From Rubripirellula obstinata (lineage in GTDB: Bacteria > Planctomycetota > Planctomycetia > Pirellulales > Pirellulaceae): a DNA stretch of 52,439 nt. The notes below the pieces were generated by a model. That model worked only from the letters and a program-made list of their open reading frames with translations, searched no databases and had not been told where the DNA came from. The DNA is taken from contig NZ_LWSK01000033.1 of assembly GCF_001642955.1 (NCBI RefSeq), positions 1 through 52,439 of the forward strand, given 5' to 3'. The number at the start of each line of letters is the position of its first letter. The first letter of the stretch is position 1. Positions 8,935-16,853 of the stretch are shown here, one piece after another. Position numbers and translations under genes: made by a program.

Positions 8935-9738
8935 TTATTTGATCTGGTCGGCACGCAGTCGGTAGAAAACCGCATTGTCGAAATCAGTGAGCGATTGCGG
9001 CGCTTGGTTGACCCGGAATTTCCCGGCTAGTTTTTTCTTTCGCAAATTGGCGACCGTGGATTGACCGCCCGAAAGCGTGACTTCGACCATATCGCTGCTT
9101 TCGGGTTGCCCGCCAAAACAGCAAGTTCCCAAATCGGGGACCAGGATGAAGTGCTTTAGCAGTCCGCTGCCGGAGGATGGATGGATGTATCCCTTCAAGA
9201 ATATGTCCTGGTCATGAACCTCAATCGCCTTCTCGGTCGGCCCCTGAACATTGTTTCCGAGCGATTCCTGTTGAAGCTCGTAAAATTTGACGCGAGTGTA
9301 CCCGTCGGGTACTTCGGTCATGTACGTGTAAACATGCATGCCGACGCCGCCAAACAGCAACACAGCATTGACCACCAGTCCCGCCATCGCGAGTCCTCGA
9401 CCACTGAACTCTTCCGGGTAACGACGAATCGATCGCAAGGCGAAGATTGCGCCAATGACTCCCAAAATGCAAAGAGCCAACAAGGGAGCGAATTCGGAGA
9501 TCAATCCAGGGATCGCCAGAACCGCCATCACGATCGCCACGACAGCACCGCGGCTGATGGCCTTGTATGGAAATTCCGCCGTATCGGTCCCCGATGATGA
9601 CAACCCAGCCGACAACCCGCCGCTCAACATCTCACTGGTTTGACCAGTCGTTGACGATGCAGTCGTTGACGATTCAGCAGTCGAAGATGCCGTCGTCGAG
9701 TTTGGACGGGGTTCAATTTCAGTATTTGCGGACATCAA
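8935..9738 (-). CDS. Membrane protein with DUF4190-like helices and C-terminal DUF3299-like domain
   Basis: The N-terminal 50 residues are Ser/Thr-rich and low complexity. Three hydrophobic segments follow between about residues 60 and 140 (AVVAIVMAVLAIPGLI, LLALCILGVIGAIFAL, GLAMAGLVVNAVLLFGG). The C-terminal domain carries DIFLKGYIHPSSG and LGTCCFGGQPES, matching the CCFG motif of the DUF3299 protein at 8154. Its start codon overlaps the stop of the upstream gene by four bases (ATGA), so the two are translationally coupled. The three genes look like one membrane-associated module of unknown function. Confidence 0.78.
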   Translation of the reverse strand: MMSANTEIEPRPNSTTASSTAESSTTASSTTGQTSEMLSGGLSAGLSSSGTDTAEFPYKAISRGAVVAIVMAVLAIPGLISEFAPLLALCILGVIGAIFALRSIRRYPEEFSGRGLAMAGLVVNAVLLFGGVGMHVYTYMTEVPDGYTRVKFYELQQESLGNNVQGPTEKAIEVHDQDIFLKGYIHPSSGSGLLKHFILVPDLGTCCFGGQPESSDMVEVTLSGGQSTVANLRKKKLAGKFRVNQAPQSLTDFDNAVFYRLRADQIK

Positions 9739-11231
9739 GTATTCTCATTCATGGCCGATGCGGTTTCCTGCTGTGGAAGCGTGCCGCCGGTTAATAGTAA
9801 AAACTGGGCGATCATCAAAGTACTAATCGCGACGGCTATTACGAAACCAAGCTGCAGTAGGTTCGCTAATCGATCGGGTTGGTCCACCGCCGCGACATTG
9901 CGACGCCCCATCAGCATGCTGGTACCGGCAACGACGCCCATTTGAGGCCCTTTTAGCGGTACAGCCGACGCCAATTTGACACCTGGCGTCATCGCGACCG
10001 CCGCGGGGGCCGCGATCACTGAAGCAATCGAATGGTCGGGATTGGACGTCGCAGAAGCATCGCTGTCAGCGGGTTGAGTGTTGTCGTCGCGTGCGGGAAC
10101 GGGAATCGAAAAGAAGGTGTTGGCTCGTTTGACACTTTCTGGATCGACTTTTTCTAGTTTGGCGATCGCTTCCTTCGCTTTATCCAAAGGACAAGCTCGC
10201 AAATAGTTGATCACGGGGACGCGAATCCAATTGTTGTCGGGATCCGATTTCAGAAACAGATCCGTCAGTCGATCGATCTGTGTCCAGTCTTCCCACCGCG
10301 CCAAGTCTGGAATCACCAGGTCGGCCAAGTCCTTGCGATCGAGAACATAATGCAGCGATTCCACCAACGCGCTTCGCTGGATCACTTCCCCTTCGGTTCC
10401 GTGAAATCGAACCGCCATGATCGCGGCATAAGTGTCGGCATACGGAGCGCTTTTGTTGTTCAGGAAAAGCTCGTCAATCAGCGGCAGACCGTCTTCGCCG
10501 GCGAGCGTCAAGTAACAAGCGATCAATGCATCCAAGCCACCGCGAGTGCTCTTTTTGGTGCTGCGAAGCATTTTTTCCAGCATCGGTAAGTCGTCTTTGT
10601 TTCCGCAAATGCCCAGCATCGTCAGGAACAAACGTTTTCGATCGCTCGACAATTCGGGATCGCTAATCCATTCGACTAATTGATCGTGATCCATGTGGTC
10701 ATGCAATTCCTTCATCACGCTGTACGGAGCGATCGCAAACTCGTCATAGGCATCACGCGCCAGCATGGTTTCTTCGTCTTGAAGGAAGTCGTCATAGTAA
10801 CGCAGTCGCTCGGCGGGGTCAGCGTCGGCGAGTTCCGCAACTTTGATAACGTAGGCTTCGCCTCGCTCGGTCACCGGCAAACATGACCACTGTAAATCCG
10901 GCGGGTCCACGCCGGACAGCATGAAGCGGCGACCGACGGCGACTTCACCGTAGTAAACCGCTGTCACTTCGTCGCCGACTTTGATGTGGTCGTCGCCCAT
11001 CAAGACCTTTTCAATCCGCATCGTGGTCTCGCCGGTGCTGTGATTGCGGGTCACGTCGCTTTGAGTGCAAGAAGCAATCACGACCGCGTCCATGACCTCC
11101 ATTTCTTGCCGCAGGGTTTGCGAGACGGCGCTGCAAAACGGGCACGCGATCGATGGGGTCACGGTGCCAGCTAAAATGACGGCTGCCAGGGCAATCGCCG
11201 GGATGGGGGCGTTCAAAAGGGCTGGATTCAT
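9735..11231 (-). CDS. Exported, C-terminally anchored protein with HEAT-like helical repeats
   Basis: The 498-residue protein has an N-terminal signal (ALLNAPIPAIALAAVILAG) followed by an IACPFCSAVSQ CxxC motif. Residues 40-140 look like an exported beta-rich domain (VVIASCTQSDV, GDEVTAVYYG). From about 170 to 370 the sequence is helical with repeated leucine/aspartate patterns such as DDLPMLEKMLRSTKKS and DLADLVIPDLARWED, reminiscent of HEAT-type repeats. One membrane helix (LGFVIAVAISTLMIAQFLLL) lies near the C-terminus. It overlaps the next gene by 4 bases. No function is recognised. Confidence 0.7.
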   Translation of the reverse strand: MNPALLNAPIPAIALAAVILAGTVTPSIACPFCSAVSQTLRQEMEVMDAVVIASCTQSDVTRNHSTGETTMRIEKVLMGDDHIKVGDEVTAVYYGEVAVGRRFMLSGVDPPDLQWSCLPVTERGEAYVIKVAELADADPAERLRYYDDFLQDEETMLARDAYDEFAIAPYSVMKELHDHMDHDQLVEWISDPELSSDRKRLFLTMLGICGNKDDLPMLEKMLRSTKKSTRGGLDALIACYLTLAGEDGLPLIDELFLNNKSAPYADTYAAIMAVRFHGTEGEVIQRSALVESLHYVLDRKDLADLVIPDLARWEDWTQIDRLTDLFLKSDPDNNWIRVPVINYLRACPLDKAKEAIAKLEKVDPESVKRANTFFSIPVPARDDNTQPADSDASATSNPDHSIASVIAAPAAVAMTPGVKLASAVPLKGPQMGVVAGTSMLMGRRNVAAVDQPDRLANLLQLGFVIAVAISTLMIAQFLLLTGGTLPQQETASAMNENT

Positions 11232-11506
11232 ATCAGCAGATCTATTAGGCAGAGATTCATCGGATTTATTAAAGTCTAGGCGGTAATTCGATTTCTGGCT
11301 GCATGATAGGCGTCTTGCCCAGGACTTGAGAAGTCAAATTGGTGCTCGGAGCGTCTGAATTAGTTGTGATGATGGTCACCGGAGGAATTTTTGCCGCAGA
11401 ATGTCACCCTGAACGGCTCAACCGATACGACTGATTGTGCCGATAGATCCGGTACGCTGTTTTGCAAAGACGTTTTGACGTGTGTCTCGAAAGGGGGGAC
11501 GCTCAC

Positions 11507-11881
11507 ATGAATCGACCACAAATACAACCATTGGTGATGGCCGCCCTGTTGGCTGCTGGCCTTGCCCTGACCGCCGAAACCGCTTCCGCACAGGGAGGCT
11601 ATGGTTATCAGCAAGGTGGGCAACAACAAGGCCAACGCGCCTACGGCCAAAACTGGGGCGGGCAGGCCGATACGCGTGATTGGAACCGCTTTTACCACTA
11701 TCCCTATGTCTATTACCCCCACAATTTCCAGGGGCAAGACCATTTCAAGAGTAGCGATAGTTTGTACCATCGCTATCCCCAAGAAATGCGGATTCCGGTC
11801 TACAATCGTAAGTGGCACAACTTTTATCCAAGCAGTCGCCGTTACCACTCCGGCCACCACTTTATGCTGGACGTGTTTTAA
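11507..11881 (+). CDS. Small secreted Gly/Gln/Tyr/His-rich protein
   Basis: The start at ATG 11507 is preceded by a strong purine-rich site (AAGGGGGGACG), and gives 124 residues. Residues 1-29 form a signal peptide (LLAAGLALTAETASA). The mature part begins GGYGYQQGGQQQGQRAYGQ, low-complexity Gly/Gln, then a Tyr/His-rich section (FYHYPYVYYPHN, YHRYPQEMR). Such composition fits a surface or envelope-associated protein. I do not recognise a family. Confidence 0.75.
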   Translation: MNRPQIQPLVMAALLAAGLALTAETASAQGGYGYQQGGQQQGQRAYGQNWGGQADTRDWNRFYHYPYVYYPHNFQGQDHFKSSDSLYHRYPQEMRIPVYNRKWHNFYPSSRRYHSGHHFMLDVF

Positions 11882-11912
11882 ACTGAGGTCGGCTAGGAAC
11901 CTGTGTTAGAAC

Positions 11913-11982
11913 GTAGCTGATCCCGCCAGGGTTCAGTTTTCGATCTGCCTAAGCTCGACTGAACCCTGGCGGGATCAGCTAC
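11913..11982. repeat. REP-like inverted repeat, family A
   Basis: Perfect arms of the GTAGCTGATCCCGCCAGGG type enclose a centre of about 22 bases. It sits 32 bases after the small secreted protein and before the regulator gene. Confidence 0.92.
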
Positions 11983-12032
11983 GACAATTGTTTTCCGTTC
12001 GTTACTAAACGTTTCGGAACAGTTCGTCGGCA

Positions 12033-13445
12033 ATGGAGCGATGGTGCATGAGCGGTACGAAAATTCGGCCACTATCGCGGCTGTTGGATTCCAGCGACGC
12101 TCGGTTTTGGGTGATCGGTCCTGATGGCACGCTGGTCTATTTGTCCGGCGGTATTCAGGACTGGCTAGACGTTTCGCCCGAGCAATTGCTTGGACGCCGC
12201 TGCGTTGCCGGTTCGCCGGTGTCGGACGATCCGCTTGATCAAATCGCCGCCATGTTATCGCCGCCACCTGGTTTGGAAAAACGAGGCACGGCGTCGCTGC
12301 GGATCGGTGCGCTGCAAGGATCGTCAGTAACAAAGTCCGTGGCGACAACCGAGGCAAGATTCTTTTGCGTCGGTGACAATGATGACGCGCTGATCTTTGG
12401 CGTGGCCGGTGCCTTTGACGACCGGGCGGTTGATGTCGAGGTTCAAGACGCCGTTGCGATCCGCCAGCGTATCGACAACTGGCGAAAAATGTCATCCAAG
12501 CAAGCATCGATCGTTACCGCGGGTGACTCGACGATCGCTCGGCGGTTGCGTCATCGGTTGCACGTCGCGTCTTTGGCACGCACGGATGTGTTGCTGGTTG
12601 GACCACGTGGTTGTGGCAGCGAGCGAATTGCAAAGGGGATGATCGATGAGTCGTCGATCGTCGTTGATGGCCCGTTGATGGACAGCGAACTGCTGGACGC
12701 GACCCTTTCACCGCTTACAAATTCACTGACCAGTTCAACGTCTAGCTCGCTGGCCGATTCAGCGGAAATTTTTGGCTCAGCGATCATACGCGACCTGGAA
12801 CAAATGCCAGTCGATGCACAGGTTCGGTTGGCGTATTGGCACCAACAATTTTCGGGTCGTTTGCGATTGATCGGGCTTAGCCAAACTGCGGATGGTCAAG
12901 ATTTGAATGGCAGTCAAGATCGTGATTCTGATCCAGGCAAATTGAACTGGGCCGAAACTCAAGCCCACGGTTTGTCTGAACCGCTGATTGATCTGTTTTG
13001 TGCCTGCGTGATTCCGATTGGTTCGCTTTCGGATCGAGTGGAAGACCTTTCGGTGATGGCATCCGCATTGTTGGATCGTCGTCGAGCGGCCGGTGAAACG
13101 AAAGCGGATCGTTTTAACCGCGCGGCACTGGATGCGATGGTAATTTATCCTTGGCCAGGGCAGTTTGATGAACTGGATCATTCGATTCGTCACGCCGCGC
13201 GTTCGGCCACCAGTGACGCGATCGGTCCAGCGGATTTGCCATTGGCGATTCGTTCTTATCGTCCCGGCGACCCACTGTTAATCGCAAAGCATGCTGCGGT
13301 GGATTTGGATAAGGCCGTTGCCAGTTTTGAACAACGTCTGATTGATCAAACGTTGGATTCCACCGGCGGTAACCGAGCCGAAGCGGCGCGTCGGTTGGGA
13401 ATCAGTCGCGCACGGTTGCTTCGTAAAATCGGCGAAACACCGTGA
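12033..13445 (+). CDS. Degenerate NtrC-like regulator with PAS-like N-terminus and Fis-type HTH
   Basis: The 470-residue protein starts with a PAS-like sensor region (ARFWVIGPDGTLVYLSGG). The middle aligns in layout with sigma-54 activator AAA+ domains, but the Walker A position reads VGPRGCGSER, without the catalytic lysine, and no GAFTGA loop is visible. The C-terminus is a clear Fis-type helix-turn-helix (TLDSTGGNRAEAARRLGIS). It therefore probably binds DNA without ATP-driven sigma-54 activation. ATG 12048 is an alternative start. Its stop overlaps the GTG start of the next gene by four bases. Confidence 0.75.
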   Translation: MERWCMSGTKIRPLSRLLDSSDARFWVIGPDGTLVYLSGGIQDWLDVSPEQLLGRRCVAGSPVSDDPLDQIAAMLSPPPGLEKRGTASLRIGALQGSSVTKSVATTEARFFCVGDNDDALIFGVAGAFDDRAVDVEVQDAVAIRQRIDNWRKMSSKQASIVTAGDSTIARRLRHRLHVASLARTDVLLVGPRGCGSERIAKGMIDESSIVVDGPLMDSELLDATLSPLTNSLTSSTSSSLADSAEIFGSAIIRDLEQMPVDAQVRLAYWHQQFSGRLRLIGLSQTADGQDLNGSQDRDSDPGKLNWAETQAHGLSEPLIDLFCACVIPIGSLSDRVEDLSVMASALLDRRRAAGETKADRFNRAALDAMVIYPWPGQFDELDHSIRHAARSATSDAIGPADLPLAIRSYRPGDPLLIAKHAAVDLDKAVASFEQRLIDQTLDSTGGNRAEAARRLGISRARLLRKIGETP

Positions 13446-13906
13446 CTGCGGCAGACCCATCGGAAGCAATCAGCGGCCAGGTTTCGCTTTGTCCATGGCT
13501 GATCTGTGACGATCAAAATCGGTTTGTCGATGTCGCTTTCCGGTTCGCACCAGCGATGACGCCCGCTGGATCGGTACCCAGCATCCGATCGATTTCGCTG
13601 TTGCAGGGGCGTGAATCGGTGGCGTCGTTGGTTCGCAGCGGCAACCCAAGTGTGCTGTTATGGCACTTTCAGCACGAAGATGTGTTGACGGTTTTAGACC
13701 AGGTTATCTTGCTTGCGAATCATTCCAATTTGACTTTGGGCAGCGGTGTTTTGCCCATCGTTGCATGTGATCGTCTGAGCCGTGCGGGTGAATTGGCGTT
13801 GGCGGAAATCGGTGTTTCGGTGTTCCTGCGGCATCCCGAGGACTTGCCGAAGTTTGGACCGCTGATTCAAGCCCACTTCGCAAGCTTTGACGGCGGCTTA
13901 AAGTAG
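13442..13906 (+). CDS. Unknown protein coupled to the regulator (possible pseudo-receiver)
   Basis: Translation starts at GTG 13442, overlapping the regulator's stop (GTGA), and gives 154 residues with no signal or membrane segment. The alternation of hydrophobic strands and helices (PSVLLWHFQ, LGSGVLPIVACD, LAEIGVSVFLRHPEDL) recalls the response-regulator receiver fold, but no phospho-acceptor aspartate pattern is clear. Coupling suggests it acts with the regulator; this is inference. Confidence 0.65.
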   Translation: MTAADPSEAISGQVSLCPWLICDDQNRFVDVAFRFAPAMTPAGSVPSIRSISLLQGRESVASLVRSGNPSVLLWHFQHEDVLTVLDQVILLANHSNLTLGSGVLPIVACDRLSRAGELALAEIGVSVFLRHPEDLPKFGPLIQAHFASFDGGLK

Positions 13907-13950
13907 GGATCAGTGAATTTGCTGTTCCGCCTCACCAAAGCTTGATTTCC

Positions 13951-15030
13951 ATGCCTGAATTATCCGTCGCCGCTGTCCGTGAATCGATCGCCGACCATCC
14001 CGACCCCGAAACCGGACGTCCGATCGGCAAAACAGATCAGATCGTTGATATCCAAGTCGAACAGAAATCGATCACGGTCAAACTTGGTTTGACTTCTCAT
14101 TCAGCGGCGATTGCCGACGAAGTCGCTGATGCAGTGTCGTCCAAGATCGTGACAGCTTTCCCAGGAACCGACATCAAGGTCGATGTGGTTGAGTTCCGCC
14201 GAATGGCGGCCAGGATGGGACAAGCCGGTTTGAAGGTGAAGAGTGTGATTGTTGTCGGCAGTGGTAAAGGCGGCGTCGGTAAGAGCACCGTGGCCGCATC
14301 GATCGCGTTGTCGCTGCAAAAATTCGGTTCCAAAGTTGGATTGATGGACGCCGACGTTTACGGTCCCAGCATTCCGCAATTGTTGGGCTTGGATGGTCGT
14401 CCAGCGATCACGGAATCCAAACGCATCGAACCGATCAAGACGGTTGGTGGCATGCCAGTGATGTCGATGGGCTTTTTAGTTGAACCTGATCAAGCCGTCA
14501 TTTGGCGAGGCCCGATGTTGCACGGGTCGATCAATCAATTCTTGGGCGAAACCGATTGGGGCGAACTCGATTATTTAGTCATCGACATGCCACCGGGCAC
14601 CGGCGATGTCGCACTGACACTTTCGCAAGCGATTCCGATCGCCGGTTCGGTCATCGTTTGCACGCCGCAAGAAGTCGCGTTACTTGACGCGATCAAAGCG
14701 ATCAGCATGTTCCGCAAGGTAAAGATTCCGATCTTGGGAATGGTCGAAAACATGAGCGGTTTCCTTTGTCCCGACAACGGAAAGACGTACGACATTTTCG
14801 GTCGCGGTGGTGCTCGTGAAAGGGCCGAGGAGAAAGACGTGGCATTCCTGGGAACGCTTCCCATCGACATCACGCTTCGCATCGCGGGTGATGAAGGCCG
14901 TTTGGCTGAAGTCCTTGCCGAAAATGATCAGTCACGGGCTCCGGTTGATGCCATCACCAAGGCGTTGATCCGAAATTTGTCCGCCAAAACGGCTCAGGCA
15001 CCCGCAAAACCCAGTTTGCCAACGCTTTAG
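13951..15030 (+). CDS. mrp: Mrp/ApbC-type P-loop ATPase, iron-sulfur cluster carrier family
   Basis: The start is ATG 13951 (MPELSVAAVRESI), giving 359 residues; an in-frame TTG at 13942 is less likely. The N-terminal 90 residues form a MIP18/DUF59-type domain. The ATPase domain shows the deviant P-loop GSGKGGVGKST, then MDADVYGPSIPQLLG and IDMPPGTGDVALTLSQ, all hallmarks of Mrp. The family carries Fe-S clusters to target proteins in the cytoplasm. Where most members have CxxC, this protein reads CPDN (bases 14767-14778), so one cluster-ligand cysteine is missing. It follows the regulator pair by 44 bases. Confidence 0.93.
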   Translation: MPELSVAAVRESIADHPDPETGRPIGKTDQIVDIQVEQKSITVKLGLTSHSAAIADEVADAVSSKIVTAFPGTDIKVDVVEFRRMAARMGQAGLKVKSVIVVGSGKGGVGKSTVAASIALSLQKFGSKVGLMDADVYGPSIPQLLGLDGRPAITESKRIEPIKTVGGMPVMSMGFLVEPDQAVIWRGPMLHGSINQFLGETDWGELDYLVIDMPPGTGDVALTLSQAIPIAGSVIVCTPQEVALLDAIKAISMFRKVKIPILGMVENMSGFLCPDNGKTYDIFGRGGARERAEEKDVAFLGTLPIDITLRIAGDEGRLAEVLAENDQSRAPVDAITKALIRNLSAKTAQAPAKPSLPTL

Positions 15031-15128
15031 AGCCGATCTCGCGTGTCGCGCGTATTTGCGGTTTCGCCTCGCCTTCACGCCCCGGCAGTCGGAGCCCGCA
15101 AGACATTGCCTAAGATGTAGGTGTAGAT

Positions 15129-15203
15129 GTAGGCCGTAGCGAGTAAAGCGAGTTACGGCATTTTGCATCCCTGCCGTAACTCGCTTCACTCGCTACGGCC
15201 TAC
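15129..15203. repeat. REP-like inverted repeat, family D
   Basis: Arms of the form GTAGGCCGTAGCGAG..GTTACGGCA and the complement flank a TTTTGCATCC centre. Two further copies lie at 52094 and 52310. Confidence 0.9.
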
Positions 15204-15274
15204 TTTTGGCACGTCCTCGTTCCCAGGCTTTGACGCTAGAATTTCCTGTGTTAACGAGATTAAATGCAGCAACG

Positions 15275-15310
15275 AAAAAAGCCGCATCGGAGAAGTTCCG
15301 CTGCGGCTTG
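15275..15310 (-). terminator. Rho-independent terminator of the lysine-rich protein gene
   Basis: Read on the minus strand, an AAGCCGCA..TGCGGCTT stem with an inner CGGA/TCCG pair is followed by a run of six T. It lies about 50 bases after the stop of the gene at 15363-15617. Confidence 0.85.
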
Positions 15311-15362
15311 ATTTGTTAGGTAGCAGTTCGCAGAAACGTGTTACTGCGACTTGAAACGTGAA

Positions 15363-15617
15363 CTAGCGGCGCTTTTTAGCGGCCTTCTTCTTGGTCGCAC
15401 GCTTCTTGGTAGCTTTCTTCTTAGCAACCTTTTTCTTAGCTGCCTTCTTCTTCACAGCTTTCTTCTTAGTTGCTTTTTTCTTGGTTGCCTTCTTCTTAGC
15501 AACCTTCTTCTTAGTTGCTTTCTTCTTAGTAGCCTTCTTCTTGACTACCTTCTTCTTAGCAACCTTCTTCTTTGTTGCTTTCTTTGCAACTTTCTTCTTG
15601 GCTTTCTTCTTGGCCAT
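15363..15617 (-). CDS. Lysine-repeat histone H1-like nucleoid protein
   Basis: The 84-residue product is built almost only from KKKAT, KKKVA and KKKAA units; 48 of 84 residues are lysine, and it ends in RR. Such histone H1/AlgP-like tails bind DNA non-specifically and compact the nucleoid. A GGAGG site lies just before the start, unusual here where most genes lack one, and a good terminator follows, so it is probably a strongly expressed single gene. It has no globular domain. Because the DNA itself is a short-period repeat, its length is likely to vary between strains. Confidence 0.88.
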   Translation of the reverse strand: MAKKKAKKKVAKKATKKKVAKKKVVKKKATKKKATKKKVAKKKATKKKATKKKAVKKKAAKKKVAKKKATKKRATKKKAAKKRR

Positions 15618-15901
15618 GTTTTCCTCCGCTAGGGAAAGAAACGTCAGTGAGTCCTCGAGACTTTCAACAGGTTAAAAAACTTGTGTTGGAAGTCACCGGC
15701 CACGGCTCACCAATCGTCAAAAATTGATTGAACACAATTCATTTGATGTCCAACATCGTTAATTGAATTGCTTTCAATCTGTAAACTGCGCGTAACTGTA
15801 CGTGCTTCTTGAAATTTCGCAACATCTTTTTGCCAAAAAAGTGGTTGCAAAAACATTTTTTTTTGATACGCCGCAATGACAACTTGGTCGTTCGTGATGC
15901 T
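15618..15901. other. AT-rich intergenic region, probable promoter of the lysine-rich gene
   Basis: This 284-base stretch is much more AT-rich than its surroundings and holds runs such as ACATTTTTTTTTGATACG near 15854. I see no gene. It lies upstream of the strongly equipped minus-strand gene at 15363 and downstream of the protease gene at 15902. Confidence 0.4.
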
Positions 15902-16708
15902 TTAAAAGCGACGACCACCGTACTGATCCAACATCTGATAGTTGTTGTATCCGAACAACGCAAACATCATCGCCAAGTAAGTGTCGCCGTTGCTGTATGC
16001 GTAAAACGCGACAAGACAAGCCGTGGCCAAGCTGATCTTAAATGACAACGACATCGGTCCGTTGTTCAACCGCACCAATGCGCTGCAAATGCGACCACCA
16101 TCAAGCGGTAACACAGGAATCAAATTTAAAAGCGCCCAAAGGAAGCTTGGGAACAAATAGAACACGGTTACCGCGTAAAGAATCGGTCGATCGATTGAAT
16201 TTCCAGACGTAAAACCCGGGATCAAATCAAACGGCCAAATCGACATTGGGTAGTAACCGGTAAAGCTTAAACCGTAACCCGAAACCTTGATGATCGCCCA
16301 CAACAACAACCCCGATGCCATCTGCAAAAGTGGTCCCGACAAACCCACAATCATGTCTTCGATCGGCGAGAGCGACGACGCACTGCGGCCTCGAAAATCA
16401 CTCGACCGTTCCGGGATCGCTAGACCGCCAAAGTGGTACAGAACGATCGACGATTCAATGCCAAAACGGCGAAATGCTAATGCGTGACCCAGTTCGTGGA
16501 CCACGATCGACACCAGCAAACACGCCATCCACATCAATAACAGCGGTAAGACGCCCGGACTGCCGTCCTCGAACAAACGATCCAGTCCTCTGGCCAGCGA
16601 AAACCCAAAGAATAACGCCCCCAGCCAAAACCATGCCGAAACGCGAACGGGAAAACCAAGCACGGGAAAGTGAAGGTCGTAAGGTGTTTCGGCGGGCGAT
16701 TGAAGCAT
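15902..16708 (-). CDS. Site-2 protease-like membrane metalloprotease (M50 family)
   Basis: The 268-residue integral membrane protein has about six hydrophobic segments. H71-E-L-G-H75 in VVHELGHALAF is the zinc-binding motif, and NLIPVLPLDGGR supplies the third ligand, D203. Members cut transmembrane substrates within the membrane, often to release transcription regulators. No PDZ or CBS domain is attached. The gene stands alone between the lysine-rich gene and a prolyl oligopeptidase. Confidence 0.92.
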   Translation of the reverse strand: MLQSPAETPYDLHFPVLGFPVRVSAWFWLGALFFGFSLARGLDRLFEDGSPGVLPLLLMWMACLLVSIVVHELGHALAFRRFGIESSIVLYHFGGLAIPERSSDFRGRSASSLSPIEDMIVGLSGPLLQMASGLLLWAIIKVSGYGLSFTGYYPMSIWPFDLIPGFTSGNSIDRPILYAVTVFYLFPSFLWALLNLIPVLPLDGGRICSALVRLNNGPMSLSFKISLATACLVAFYAYSNGDTYLAMMFALFGYNNYQMLDQYGGRRF

Positions 16709-16740
16709 CGTGTCTTAGGTGTGAATAGGGGCGGGGCGAC

Positions 16741-16828
16741 GTAGGCCGGAACAAGCGGAGCGCAGTTCCGGCAATTGCATTGTAAATCTTTGGATTGCCG
16801 GAACTGCGCTCCGCTTGTTCCGGCCTAC
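16741..16828. repeat. REP-like inverted repeat, family C
   Basis: Near-perfect arms (GTAGGCCGGAACAAGCGGAG.. and its complement) enclose a CAATTGCATTGTAAATC centre, between two minus-strand genes. Confidence 0.93.
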
Positions 16829-16853
16829 TTTAACTCTGAAACTGCTCGAGCAA

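Noticed and set aside
12033-13445. Functional sigma-54 activator
   Set aside because: The Walker A lysine and GAFTGA loop are missing.
15351-15675. Leucine/phenylalanine-rich plus-strand frames
   Set aside because: They are the complement of the lysine-repeat gene, which has the ribosome site and terminator.
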